The position numbers and the translations under genes were made by a program. This document shows, piece by piece, positions 1-13,149 of a stretch of DNA of 64,000 nucleotides. Below the pieces are notes generated by a model. That model did no database searches. It was not told where the DNA came from and saw only the letters and a list, made by a program, of their open reading frames with translations. Position 1 is the first letter of the stretch. Every line of letters starts with the position of its first letter. Source of the DNA: Cinclus cinclus (taxonomy: Eukaryota; Chordata; Aves; Passeriformes; Cinclidae); the NCBI RefSeq assembly GCF_963662255.1, contig NC_085067.1:8453148-8517147 (forward strand), in the 5' to 3' direction.

Positions 1-657
1 CTGTCCTCCTCTGTAGCTGGGCTGGTGTGAAACTGTGGGCTGGATCCTCAAGGTATTGAGATGATAGGAGACGTATTCCAGTTAGTTAAATTTTCCGTGA
101 AATTGAGTTTCCATTGAAAAATACTCTGTTTCATTGAAGTGCAGGGGATAAAGGTTAATAATTTTTGTACTTAATAAGTACATCTTTTTATTTTATGAGA
201 GAAAAGTGATTGACTAGATACCCTTTGTTTTTCATCCAGAAATCCCAGTTGTCTGAAATGAGTTTGCATGTGAGTAAAGGTTGCTTCAGTCCACCTTCAG
301 TATCTGGTTATAACTTCCTCATAGAGATTCTATAATCACTTTCTGGGTATGTTTTATCCATGGGAATATGCATTATAGTCTGTGCTAGCTCAAGCTTATG
401 TACTGTCAGTAGTTTGGGGAAGACAGTCATGAAACAAAAAAAAATGAAGAAGCTCTCTTATTCCAGTTTTGAAATAAACATCATAAAAGTCTTGCCCTTT
501 TTGATGTTAATTGTATTGGAGGAGAAGAAAATTGAAGCTGTCACGTAACAGGTTTGTTCTGGCTGTGGGCTGTAAGTTGCTGCTATGGCTGTGCTGTTTC
601 CCCACCTGTTACCCAGCCCAGAGAAACCTGGGGCAGGGATGTGCAGGAACCAGGGGA
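1..657. other. Non-coding DNA, no gene seen
   Basis: AT-leaning unique sequence with only short chance open frames. I see no splice-bracketed exon, repeat family or RNA gene. The last 60 bases become G-rich just before the tandem array that follows. Confidence 0.6.
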
Positions 658-1015
658 CTCACTGTGGAACAGGTCACTGCTGATCTGCTCAGTGTTCAGC
701 TGTGTCACAGTGAGCACAGGGATCAGCAGACTCACTGTGGAACAGGTCACTGCTGATCTGCTCAGTGTTCAGCTGTGTCACAGTGAGCACAGGGATCAGC
801 AGGATCAGCAGGCTCACTGTGGAACAGGTCACTGCTGATCTGCTCAGTGTTCAGCTGTGTCACAGTGAGCACAGGGATCAGCAGACTCACTGTGGAACAG
901 GTCACTGCTGATCTGCTCAGTGTTCAGCCGTGTCACAGTGAGCACAGGGATCAGCAGGCTCACTGTGGAACAGGTCACTGCTGATCTGCTCAGTGTTCAG
1001 CCGTGTCACAGTGAG
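658..1015. repeat. 73-bp minisatellite, five copies
   Basis: Five near-identical head-to-tail copies begin at 658, 731, 813, 886 and 959. The spacing is 73 bp except for one 82-bp interval, where an internal 9-bp GATCAGCAG has been duplicated. The copies differ by a few substitutions, for example T to C in the GCTGTGTCA / GCCGTGTCA segment of the last two. The last copy stops at about 1015, after GTCACAGTGAG. Each junction carries an inverted pair, CAGTGAG and CTCACTG, about 16 bases apart, so single strands could form small hairpins. Two overlapping short open frames across the array are by-products of the repeat. Confidence 0.95.
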
Positions 1016-4000
1016 TAAGCAGCAACTGAAGCTTTGCCTTTCCATCTGCATGTGTTTCTTGCCTTCTGAATAAAGAACTAGAGCAATGTGACCTCTTGTC
1101 TTTTATTCTGGACAGCAGATTACTCCCTGGAAATAATAAGTCTGATCTTTTATATCTTTTAATTGGAAGTTTCTTATTCCTGATGTCATGAAAACAAGAA
1201 GCATTGAAATATTCTGCAGAGTGGGAATGCTAAAAATTACCTTTTCAAATACAAAGATTCTTTTAATGGATGTATACAGACTTTCACCAAATTTCTGGAG
1301 TGCTTGAAACCCTGAAGACAGAGAGTCCTGAAGCCAGGCTTGCCTATGGCTACAAAGTCTCTGAGGAGCTGAAGACTTTAGAAGCAATGAAATTTCTGTA
1401 AATTCAAGGCAGTTTGCCTAGTGATATACCAAGCTGGCAGGAAGCTTTGTAGACTTGGCTTGTGAATTTAGGATTTTCTTTATCCCCAGATTTCCACAGC
1501 TGAGGCGATTGCTCCAGAGCTATGAGGAAATGAAGTAACTTTCAAATGGAAACCTGCCTGATTTTTATCAGAATTTTATCCAAATTAATAAACTGTTTTG
1601 ATGAACTTGATTTTTAATTTTTTATCCTAGTAGAAAATATTCCATTGAAAAGTTTCTGAGTGATCACAGTGACCTGTGCATCTTGTTACACCTTCAGTGT
1701 GGTTGCCAGTTGTTTCAATTTCTTTGCTTGAGATGATCTGGATAATGCAGATATGATGCCTGCCGTCATCAAACACAAGAGAAAATTCTTTTACAAAAAT
1801 CTGTAATGTAGTTTATGCAGTGATCAGTCAGCAGATACATGCTGTAAGCTGTTGTACTCTGTCTTACATGTGTGAGTGATTTATTAGCATTGATTCTTTG
1901 TTCAGTTCATAAATGTAAGGAAATTACAAAAATCCGCACAAATGAGTGTGTTCCATGAAACTTCCCTACAATGAAGGTTGTCTATTCTTGCCTTAGTAGT
2001 AGTCCTGGTTCCCCTGTAACAGATAGCATAATGATATTAAAAATATTTTTTGTCATTCATGTTCTGCTGCTTATACAAATAATTCTAATTCTTGGTACAG
2101 AAGGACCAACTGTGCATTTTAAAGGATGCCTTCCAGTTGCACTGGTCTTGAGTAGGGAAAGATTATTGGAATGGATTTGGGGAAGAAAAGGAGAGGGAGA
2201 GCAGACATGAACAGTGGCTGCCACATCCAGGAAGGGCACGAGAAGAAGAATTGAGGACCTTGGATTCATGACTAGGCAGATACTTTGGTCAGAGCTGATG
2301 GGAATGGAGACTGAAATGGCTCTGAGACAGCAGTAGCAGCTGCAGAAAATGTGGCCTGGGGAGAAAATGGAACACAAAGCATGCAGGTGTGTGGAGTTGA
2401 AAGAATTTTGCCCTGCAAAATTCAGTTAACAATTTCACCAGTGCTGTACAAACCAGCCAGGATTCCAGCCCTTCCTAGACTCTGGAGAGGATCAACATAC
2501 AAAAAATGCCATAAAATTTTTTTAAATTAGGGATGTGTGGCTGAGTACCTACTGTGCTTAAATGTGTTCAGCAAGAAGGAGTGATTTCACGTGTCTTCAG
2601 GGACAGCTACTCTGCTCTGGAGCCACCAGCCCTGAAGAGTCTTAAATACAACTTTGTACCTGTGTAGTGAGAACTGCAATTGCCATAGAGCTCTGGAAAC
2701 TTCTCACAACTTTTGGCAAAGGTTTTAGTATGACTTGAAGGAATTTTACTATGTGAAATCAAACATGTAAGACCAACACTTCACAGAGTTTGGTTTCAGT
2801 TGCTGGTGGAATTTCACACACAAGTTATGATATCACGGTGCTGCTTGATATTTTGGGTGCTGGTCACTGGGGATGGGGTATGAGGAGGATAATACATGGA
2901 TTTATGTTAGTGCAGCCACTGATTAGTGGAGATCACTGCTGGCTGGGAGGAGCAGAACTCCCTGCTCTGTGGCTGAGTTACTGGTGCTCAGAGCAGTGCA
3001 GAGATGTGTCGCTTTGCTTGCCCATATTTATACAGCTCCTGTGCCTCAGAGTCCACCTGACCTGGGCTCCAGTGATGGCATTTTCTGCTTTTTATCCCGT
3101 GGCACATGGAGAAACTAATCCTTCAGTGGTTTGATCTGCTCTTGAGAATATTCCTTGGTGGTGAATGAGCTTTTAAGTAGTGTCTGAGGAATATACTGCA
3201 GCTGGGCTGAGTTATTACATCTTTGTTGACTTGCAACCTGAAATCTATATCCTACTGAGTCTTGCTGTGTAGCCATCATCTCTTTACCTTGGGATTATTG
3301 AGTGCATTAAAATGCTCACTTTGTACTGCACTCAGACATAGGGTACTGATTATTTTTGTCCATGTTGCCACTTGGAAATGTTATTGATGTGGGATCATTT
3401 CCAACATGAGTGCCAATCTTGAAAGCAGGATGTTTTATCTTTATTTATTGAAAATCTTTATACAAATAAGTTGCTTACTGAGAGAAAATACTAATTCAAA
3501 AGAGCAACTTGCTCTCCTTATTTATTTATTTTGGTGCATCTTCTTCAAACGGAGAAAACATCAATATTAAATGGATTTAACCTTTTGTTAGTTTTGCAGA
3601 ATCTTTTGTTCCTAATAAGAGATCAACCAGTCTAGATTTGTGGCAGAACATTTTTAGTCATACTAAATGTGTTTGCAGCGTTGTGCTTTCACATATGTGG
3701 GGGTGAATATAATGTTATATATACAAAAGACATTCCATGCTTATTCCTTTAAAGTTTCCTTTTGTGTTTTCAGATCACAGAAACAAGCTCCTTTACCATG
3801 CAGGTTATCCCCTTCTTTGACCTGTCAGTAAAACATGGACTTAACCATGCAATTATATCACCAGGATTCTGAATGTTGGTCTACTATATCAGACCTAGGA
3901 ATATCCTGTTGTATCAGTTTACACAAGGTTTTGGCACTCATACCCAGAGGCCTTTTCCTTCACACCAAGCTATTTCCTTAAACAGAGCTCACTGGAGTTT

Positions 4001-4019
4001 CCTCTGCCCATGTTCCATA
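1016..4019. other. Non-coding DNA, no gene seen
   Basis: Unique AT-rich sequence. A canonical AATAAA lies at 1069-1074 just after the minisatellite, but no transcript can be tied to it. Open frames here (up to 114 codons at 2790-3134) have no recognisable domain and are not bracketed by convincing splice sites. Confidence 0.5.
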
Positions 4020-4082
4020 GGGACCAGTTCGGATTATGCTGGGACCAGTTTGGATCATGCTGGGATGAGTTTGGATCATGCT
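4020..4082. repeat. 21-bp tandem repeat, three copies
   Basis: Three consecutive 21-bp copies (4020-4040, 4041-4061, 4062-4082) of a unit of the form GGGACCAGTTTGGATCATGCT, with a few substitutions between copies. Because 21 is a multiple of three, the surrounding short open frame shows a seven-residue repeat. This is a small minisatellite, not evidence of a protein. Confidence 0.9.
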
Positions 4083-7000
4083 GCCTATGACCACGGACCA
4101 CAGGGCACCTCAGACTGAGGAGAGCTCCCTGTAAATGGATGTATTGTGAAGTTCTGCCTTTACAGCTCTTGGAGAAGTTTCTGCAGTGACATCCTGACTA
4201 GCACTAGTAAGAGCTCTTTTACTCACTCCCACAGCAGCTGGTGCACATGGGGTGGCACCAGCCCCTGGCCAGGCAGGTTGGTGTCAGTCCTGGGTCTCAG
4301 GTGTGCCAGTGCCAGGTGGTGCTGGCCAGCTGCTATTGCAAGAACTGCAACAATGGGCAATAAAAACGACTTCATGACAACCCTCAAGGTTCTAAGTTAA
4401 CTTAAAACTTTGGGGTGTTTTTTTCCCAACGCTACTGAAAGAAAACTCACGGAAGAAATAAATAATTTGGTTTGTTTTTAACTGATTTCTCACCTCAGTC
4501 TCTAAGATTATGTAAGTGCAAATATATGTGTTTTCAGTGCAATATAATTTGAATTAAGAAATTAAAGCATTTCACTTATGCAGTGACCAACAGAACTAAA
4601 TATCCTTTCAAAAATAGGTGAGTAGGGTTCACAGATGCCAAGCTGATATTTTTGGTAGATTAGTTGGGTTTTTTTCTGTGGGGGGAGGAGTGTTCCTTAT
4701 AAGCCTCCCACACTTAATTTGCACAGGCATTACTGTCATCTCTTGCTTTCAATGACAAAGCAAAATTTGTTTCCAAATTCTGCTTTCAATTCTGGGCACA
4801 TTAGAAACACAGAACTTACTGAGGCTTGGAACCGTTTATGCTGTTGGTATTCTTATTGTAACCAATATTTTGATTGGAAATTAATTTCTTAACCAACTGG
4901 AACACAAATACCAGGTAGTGTTTTATTTTAAGTTCATAATGGTGGCAAGGCAGAAGACAGGGGCATGAAACTACAGCAGCTTCATTTTGATAGTATGCAT
5001 AACAGAATCCATTAAGTCAGTCTCAGGAGTCAGGCTCAAGGACCTCTTGATTAAGAATTAAATTACAGGTATGATTTACTAAATTTGTGCTTGGGGAAAG
5101 AAGGATTTTGATGATGATATGATTGGTAAACTACACATTTCCTCAGCAACATATTAAAGTTAATGGGAATAGCAGAATGGGAAATGCAAAATACTTCACA
5201 AAACTTAGGAAAAAATTGTCTTGTAAACTGAGCCAAAAATCTGTGTCAGTAACTTCCTTACTGAAGTAAACCCAGGGGGAATGTAATGCTGGCCCCCACT
5301 CTGCTCAGACTGAACTTTCTTCTGCTCTTGAGGAAGATGTAGTCAGAAGAGCTGTGGCATCAGCTCCTTTGTCTGATTGGGTATGATAATTTTATATGCT
5401 TGTTTAAGAACACTTAAATGTAGAACAACTTGAAAGCTTATTTTCCAATGGTTAGGTGTTTTTATTAGGCTAATTTAAATTGCTTTCCCATTTCTTTCAC
5501 AATTGCTTGAAATTATATTTGTGATATCTTCTTGTTCTTTGTGGGTGAATTTGGCACAGTAGGATCCTTAACCATGTTTTGGGTGCCAGGATGCAGTTGC
5601 ATACAAACAATGCACTACAGCAGGGTTTGGAAAGAGAAGTAATTCAGCTGTTTCTGTCTTACATGTTTGCAGGGAAACAAGGGACCGTGAGATCCAATTT
5701 TTGTGCTTCAAGTCAGAGCTCCTGGTTCAAGAGCTCGTGTATCTTTCCCCTGCTCTGTTTGTCTGAACTGTGTGTGTCTCATAGCCACATGGATATGGTG
5801 GAATTGCTGCTACGTGGGATGCAAACTAATAGGTGGGACATCAAAATATCCACATCATACCACCCAGAGGTGCATTAGTCCAGCCCAGCATCCGAAGTCT
5901 TTGCTCTGACCTTTTTGTTTGGCTGTATAAAGGTTGGCAAGTTAGACCAGTGCTTTGTACAAGCACAAGTTGTTGGTTATTTCTCTCCTATGGATGCAGG
6001 TATTAAGGAACTCAGTGCATGTGAGTAGGAGGAAGAAGATGGGAATGGTCAGAGTTAAGTTCTTGAGATTACACCAGTTACTGTGATCAGTAGAGGCTTT
6101 TTGCTTGCAGCTCCAAGGGATCCTGCAACTGCCAGGATTTGAGAGAATGGGCCACAGTCACTTCCATTCTATCCATCTCTTATATTTCATTGGGATGGAC
6201 AATTGCCCTGTTTTTCTAAAACCTTTCACTGGCAGTCACTGCATCTTTGGAGCTTTTGACCAAGAGCAGCAGAGCTTTGAAAGCAGAACATTTTTCCTAG
6301 TGGGAAAAAGGGTTTTATTTGCCTCCAGCCTATGCTTGGGCTCCCTCACCTGCAGACCCAGGATTCATTAAGGAGAGAGCACCACTCTTATCACAAGAGC
6401 AGAGAAACATGTAAGGCTGCTTTCTTCTAATATGCAACAAAGCACATAATCAAAATAAATAAAGTAGCATTAACCATAAGTTCTTGCTAGAATTGTTTTC
6501 AAAGCCATGGAGGGATTTTGGAGTATCTAAGATCTAATCTGTTTATATTTCGTGATGACATTACCTACAAACCATGAGAGAAATTATTAGTTAAACTAGA
6601 AGTTGGAACAAGAAACTAGCTAGAAAACAGCCTCATTTTGTGTTGGTGTTGGGCTGGGGGCCCATTGAGTTAGAATCCCTCCAAAGCAGTGAGTGACTCA
6701 CAGATCCCAGCAGGAATGGCTTGGAAGTTGCTGGCATTCCTTATTGGCCATGCAATGGTTGGGAGCTGTGTCAAATAGACCAGAACATTGCACTGGTAGC
6801 AGGGGCTGGTCTTATGGACTGAAATAATAGACTGGTAAATATATTAGTATAAAACTCACATGAATCATAAAGGGCTAGTAATAAGGATTTAATTTTTAAA
6901 GTGGGTTTTGTAATTTTGAAGTATCTGAAGAGGAACATCAGAGCAATTCTACCATACAGCAAAAAATGGATGGTATAGTCATGGCATTTATTCTGCTGTT

Positions 7001-9419
7001 GTGTGAAGCAGGAAGGAGAGTGTGCTGGAATCCTGGGCCCGTGTCAGTTCAACTGTATTCAAGACAAATTAATTAATATAGGAGCAACTACAGTAAATAC
7101 AGAGTTCAGGGTTGAAGCTGGAAGGCTGAGCTTGTTCTGCTCAGCAGAACGAGCCCTGGAGCAGGGTACAATTGTGTCTGTGATGTACCTGGAGAAAGGG
7201 CTGAAGAAGGGGGGAATACTTAGGAAATGCTTCATTTAGAAAAAAGATTTCTAGCCTTTAGGGCAGTTTATAGTAGAATTTTTGGAACAGTTTGCTGGTA
7301 AAGTCAGTGGCAATGTAGATATTTTGCTCTTACAATATGCGTGTTGTTTGGGAAACTGTAAGGTACAGTTATGTTTTTCTGTGGCTCTTGGATCTCAGTG
7401 GACCAGGAGAACATTCTTCCTCCTTTCCTATTAACAAATTGATGTGAGTCTGGTCTTGTGGAGATGTTTTCCAAATGCTCATGTCTGTGCATGTACAATT
7501 GCAAGGATACTTTTTCTTTCCCCCCGGTGTAAATATTATAATTCCAGGACTTAGTTGTAAGTATGCTCCTACAGGTATTTGGAATATTTCATGTTTAAGC
7601 CATGGCTATAATAAAATTTCTTCTTAATTCTGCTCCACCTCATTTGAAACTGAGACACAGCAGCAGTAGGAAACACCAGCTAAGAGCACTAATAAAGAAT
7701 CAGAGTGCTTTCAATAAACTTGTGTGGCAATGAACAAATTAACTGTTAAGGGAAAAAGACAATATTGTCCTCAAGGGAATGTGCTGACACAGAGATAACA
7801 CTGAGTAGATTTGGAGGAAACTCTGAAATATGACTTTGGCTCAGTAACATTTGTGCCTGGTGTGTCAGAAGGAATAACACTAGGAAGTCATCCCTTTAGA
7901 AAACAACAACAAGAAGCAATCCAGCAAAGGAAAATGCACACAAGAAAAGCAGGAGGAAACCTGAGCAGAGGGTTCTTGCAGTGCTGGCCTGAGCTGTCCT
8001 TAGTGCCTGAGGCCAGAGCTGTTTGCAGCCATCGACCAGGAGTGCACCTGTGCAGGTGTGGGGCAAACCTCAGGCACCTCCAGTTGGAATGCTTGTTTTA
8101 AAATGATATCCATATTTTGCAGTGCAAGTGCCATCTGCAGGAAAGAGAGCCCCTGCTGCTCTCTGAGGGCACTGTGCAGGGCAGGAGAGGTTACAGAGGG
8201 GCAGAAGCAGGAGTTGGAGTTGTGTTTAAGCAGAAGCAAAAGCATTCAAGAGTTGTTTCTTTCTTGTGCTTTGTGGGGTTTTTTTGACTTTTTTTTTTTT
8301 GTTTATTGTATGAAAAAGGCAATATTTTCAAGTTGTCATAGAACACATCCTTGTGATTTTGATTTCTGGCTCTGTTTGGTATAGGAATGTTTTTTGACAC
8401 CTTAGAATTCCTGGTGTTTTGGGAGTTTTTCCTCACATTTTAAGAAAAGTAGTATATAGGTTTTTCAGTATGAGTTTCTGGGTACTGACAGTGTTGATGT
8501 TCCTCCCTTCACAAGCCCCTGAAATTACTAATTTATAAGTATTTAACTCATTAGGATGAAAATACTAGGTAGGGAGATGGTGGTAAGGGCTTTTTTTAGC
8601 ACCAGCAGCAGTGCAGCCCTTGGCTCCCTTTGGTAGGTGGCTTACTTGTGTAAATCTCCATTTACAAAGTCTTTTAGTTGAAAAACAGTTTTGGATCCAT
8701 GGATTCTGGGGTTTTGTCCTCCTGATTTGCAGCTGTTTATGTCAGATTGCAGCACCAGAGGAGGGGTGCTTGTGCTGCACGTGCAGTGCCTCCCATGCTG
8801 GCCCAGCAGGAACTGGGGAGTCCTTGGCTTGCACAGCCTGTAGCTCTTCTGGCTTGGGGAGCAGAGAAGAGGCTTCATTTGCAGGGTGTGTTTAGCATCA
8901 TCCTTGAATAATAAATCCTGTCCTTCAACAGACAAGAAGAGAAAGGGAGAAAAGAAGGAAAGTAAAGGGCAAGCAGTTCACATTGGTCCTCTGCCACTTT
9001 CTGTTTTCTTTTTGTTTGTTTGTTTTTGTTTTCCAAAGCCTATAAATTGAGGTCATTTTGGGATTAATTGAAGCTGATGTCTTCACTTCAAAGCAGCACA
9101 AGATCTAGCCAAATGTACATGCACAGCAATTAAAGACCTGGCAAGGTATCGTGGGTTGGCTTCTCCAGCAGCAGCTTTCTCCCTGTGCTGCTCCACTTGC
9201 CTTTGATGTGCTTCAGAGCACAACTAGCTGGGCCTGGGCTTAAACAAAGGAGCATTTTACCACTTGATTCTACAGAGAGTGGCTGGTGTGCTATTGTTAA
9301 TATTTTTAACTGTCTGTAAAATTGGAGAGACTATGAATCTCTAGTATGACTGGCTACAGGAGAATTCTGTGGATAATGAAGAAGATTGCAGGGGGCAAAT
9401 TGAAAGACTTCTCTTTTAT
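4083..9419. other. Non-coding DNA, no gene seen
   Basis: Unique sequence with short T-rich runs (8286-8300, 9008-9030). Open frames of 60-108 codons overlap one another on both strands, have no recognisable domains and sit in slightly GC-richer patches, as chance frames do. No RNA gene was seen. Confidence 0.5.
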
Positions 9420-9860
9420 ATTGTATAACATCAGTGTTCCTTTAGTGCTAACAAAGATGAGGCCAATTTAGTATAAATCTTCAAAGCAACATGTGTGAAT
9501 TTATCTGTCCAGTGCTCATTACAGTTAATGGGAATCATGTGGCTGGAACTTTGCAAGTGCTTTGAAAGTGCTCATTTTATGGTTACATTATAGACCCCCA
9601 TGTTAACTGTTTTGCTATTATTTTTAGATTGCTCCATTTGTTTTCTTGTCACTGAAAAATCAAAACACTAAACTAATTAAAAACTGCATCACCCCCTCCA
9701 GTGCTGAAATAGAGCAAAACACCCATTTTCTGAAGTAAGTAAAATATTACTTATATGTAAATCAACTTGAGACACAACATGAATCTCTTCTGGTTTAAAT
9801 CCCAGTACTATAAATCCTGATGATTTTGCATGATAATTAAGGTGAGCATAACTGGAAAGT
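9420..9860. promoter_or_regulatory. Possible conserved non-coding element
   Basis: AT-rich, non-repetitive, of high sequence complexity and free of transposon hallmarks. It holds TAATTA-type homeodomain cores (for example in CTAATTAAAAACTGC near 9673), CATTA/TAATG pairs and an ATGATAATTAAGG block near 9830. This resembles vertebrate developmental enhancers, but only composition supports the call; conservation could not be tested. Confidence 0.22.
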
Positions 9861-10798
9861 CAAAATGTTGGTCCACACATCTGTGTTTCAGTTCTGATCT
9901 CACTGTGCTGCTAATGACCTTGTGTGGTTCAACACCTACATTTCTTCATGGGTATCCTGAAGGGATATAATCTTCAGGGAATCTGTAGGGAAGAAAAAGA
10001 CATAATGAAAGCAACTTATAAGGCAGGTGATGAGCACAAAAGTGCACCTACACAGATGAAAGAGTAAATTGATGGAAGTTTGGTTTTAATTAATTTTTGG
10101 TTGTTATCCTGTAAAATGCTATGAATAGCCTATATGCCTTCCCACAGTACCCTTTAGTTAGAAGGTAACCAGTAAAGTGTTTCAAATTTTTTAAAAAATC
10201 TATTTTGTTACATTTTTTTTCCCCTAGATGTCATTTCCACTCTTGTTGTTCAATCCAAAGTAGTCTTGGTGGACGTATCTGGCACATTTGAGCTGTGAAG
10301 TGTACTCTGCAGTTTAGATGGTTAGGCTTATTATTGGTCAAAATTTATGGTGCCAATGCTATTTTTAAGAAAGTTTGGGATTATAGCTGATGTGTGATAC
10401 ATATTGGATTTGTAGAGAGTGCATATGTGTAGCCAGGACCAAGTCAAAGCAAGACTCCCTCACACCTCTCAGATTCTGTGTGACACACTGAGCCATGGAG
10501 GAGAGTTAACACGGGATCCACTCCATAGCCTTCCACAAAACAATTAGGCTGAATGATAAATTCTAAATTTTTAAAATTTAATGTAGTTACTACTAGAAGT
10601 CTTTGCACTTTTATCAAAGAAAATTAAATGGCTAATGAAATCCCTTGACCCCTTTAGTCTGTGTTGCCAGCATGTGCTGATTTTCAGGCTTGTTTTTGCT
10701 GACTTGCTGCCATGGGGACGTGGGAAGCATGCTGGCACAATGTGTTCTGTGACCCTGTGAGCTCTGTCTTGTCACACATGTTAAGGAACTGCTTACAG

Positions 10799-10891
10799 AA
10801 ACAGAATTCAGATTCTCACTCTGATTCGCTGTCTGGCTATGTCAACAGAATGAAACAATGTTCAGAGAACTCAAATCTGCTCCAAACTGAG
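10799..10891 (+). CDS. Candidate internal coding exon, 93 nt, unknown protein
   Basis: A 93-nt stretch begins after a CTTACAG acceptor and ends in CTGAG followed by GTAAGA, a near-consensus donor. Exactly one of the three + frames is open, giving 31 codons with phase 0 at both ends. The peptide is rich in Ser, Asn and Gln, starts KQNSDSHSDSLSGYVNR and ends SNLLQTE. The same frame stays open upstream to 10712. The acceptor's pyrimidine tract is weak and interrupted (CTCTGTCTTGTC lies about 25 bases upstream). I do not recognise the protein. It could be an internal exon of a large + strand gene or a chance splice-like arrangement. Confidence 0.3.
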
Positions 10892-12600
10892 GTAAGAACA
10901 TTGTACTAACAGCTACTGTACTTTTTTAAAATTTAAAGATTCAGGCAAATGATTACTTTCTGTGGAAAGTCCCTCTCTCTCATAACATACTTTTAATAAT
11001 GTTGTAGCGTTGATATAAAGTTTGTCATAAGGGATGTTGAGGACGATTTGGTTGTGACTTTGTCTTCAAGCAAACCAAACAAAAGCCATCCAGCTTGAAA
11101 AGGATCACTGTGTTTACCTGGTTTAAAGGCAATTATTAATAAAGGAGAGAAAATTGGAACTGAGTGAAGCAGTAACTGCAAAAGCATAGAAAAGGTTGCA
11201 CTGGTATTTTTAATCAAATCTGAACTTCATATTTTGTTTATTAAATATCTGTTTTAGGGATGCCACCTTAACTCAAAGGTTATAGCTAGGAGAAACCAAC
11301 TTAAAAAAAAAGTTTTAAAATATTTGAAGATTTTAAAAATGACAGCATTAATGTTTTGAATTTCTAGGACAAAGGGTCTGGATGGAGTCCAGTTAAGGTT
11401 TAGAGTGGGAGGTTTTCTCCCTTCAGTATTTTGATAAGAGATAATTGGTTTTGAAATGGTTGCAGTGTGCCTCTTAAATCACATATGTTCTGATTTTGCT
11501 TCCCTGTTCTTTTTCACGGTGCATTACATATTCCCATGGGATCAGAACCTTAGAAGCAAGGAATCTGAGCTTGAGCTGGAGCTTGATTTAAAACCCAAGT
11601 TTAAATATTTTAATTGAAGTCAGCTAACATATAGCTTCCAATCCCAGGGTAGCTTTCAAATGAATGTTGGCTTTTCAAAAACCATAAATACGCTCGCAGT
11701 CTCTAAAACTGAGAGAATTCCATCCACTGGTAACACGGTTTGTGGTGACAGTCACTGGCCTACACAAAGAACCCAGTTCTCATCTGCACAGAATGTGTTC
11801 TGGTTATTCTTTTCTGGGATGATTTTTATTTTGAGTTCAGAGGAATTAGACTAAAGCTGGCTGATGGCCTCCATTTATGCAAAAAGGGCTTTTTTTGCTT
11901 TGAAAAAATATTGGTAAACTAAATAGCAACTTTCACATTAACCTACTTTGTTAACTAAAATAGATGTTTTTGAAGTAAAATAAAAAGATATTATATAACA
12001 AAGGTTACAGAATTACATTTTTTAAAAATTAGGTTAAATTAGAAATTGTGTTTTTTCTAATATGGATGTAGTTGAAAGTTAAGTTATAAAACAAGTCAAT
12101 CATACTAATGCTGACAGTTCCAGACCACTGATTTCTAGAATTAGACTGGAGCATAAATATTGCTCCAAATGCACATTTGATTAATAAATTCCTGTGATGT
12201 CAAGATTTAAAGATGAACACATCACAGGTTCAGTATTGTTGCCAGATTTCTGACTCCAGAGGACTCTGAAGGGCTACTGGGAAGCTGGAATGTTTATTGG
12301 TGTTAACAATGAGCACATCAAGTGTGCTGTACCCTTCACTGCAGGTTTTTTGCAGTGCATCACAAAAGTTTCCTACTAGTGCTGGCATTTCTGCCAACTA
12401 ACCTGCCCCCAAGTAGTCCTCTCCAGGAGAAATCAGAAAGCACTTTCCCTGGTTTGAAACTTCTTCAGTGAAGAATGATTGCTGACGATGGTGGATTTTT
12501 ATTAGTTTACCTGACCATATTTACTCTAAATTTTGATCTTGCAAAGCCAGCCCCAGATATGCCAGGAGTGGAGCAGGGTGAGCAGCAGCTCTTCTCTCAC
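10892..12600. other. Non-coding DNA, no gene seen
   Basis: AT-rich unique DNA. The block at about 11900-12110 is very A+T rich. No recognisable element or exon. Confidence 0.5.
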
Positions 12601-12885
12601 ATTCTCAGAATCACAGAACATGCTGAGTTGGAAAGGACCCACGAGGGTCACTGAGTCCAACTCGTGGCCCTGCACAGGACATCCCCAAGAGTCACACCCT
12701 GTGCCCGAGTATTGTCCAAACACTCCTTGAGCTCTGTCAGCCTTGGTGCTGTGAGCACTGCCCTGGGGAGCTGTCCCAGTGCCCAGACACCCTCTGGGGA
12801 AAGAACCTGTTCCTAACATCCAGCCTTAACCTCCCTCCCCTGGCACAGCTTCGGGCCATTCCCTGGGCTCCTGGCCCTGCTCACA
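12601..12885 (-). mobile_element. CR1 LINE, 5'-truncated 3' end
   Basis: The sequence opens with AGAATCACAGAACATG followed by GTTGGAAAGGACCC and a run through GAGTCCAACTC. This is the reverse complement of the avian CR1 3' untranslated end, which normally terminates in short ATTCTGTGA-type repeats. The element therefore lies on the minus strand with its 3' end at 12601. Only the last ~285 bp is present, as expected from 5' truncation during LINE integration. It carries no open reading frame and cannot move. Overlapping minus-strand open frames here are not genes. Confidence 0.88.
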
Positions 12886-13149
12886 CAAAGCAGAGATCAT
12901 TAGAAGCAAAAGGACTGATATTTATATCCATCCTCTGTGCTGCAATTTGGACCCTTTGAGGTTTTGTTTTAGTGTGTTTCTTGAATATCGGAATGAGGAG
13001 TGCTTTCGAGAAAATGAGGGGTGAGGTCTTGTTAAATAAATGTTGACAGGAATCCCAAATTGTATTCTCTGACCCTGGGCCAGCTGTCAGGGTCAGTGGC
13101 TGCACTGAAGTCAGTGATTTTATGCAGAAAGAAAATCTGACCTGATTGT

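Noticed and set aside
658..1015. CRISPR-like array
   Set aside because: Repeats are contiguous 73-bp units without unique spacers, in a vertebrate genome.
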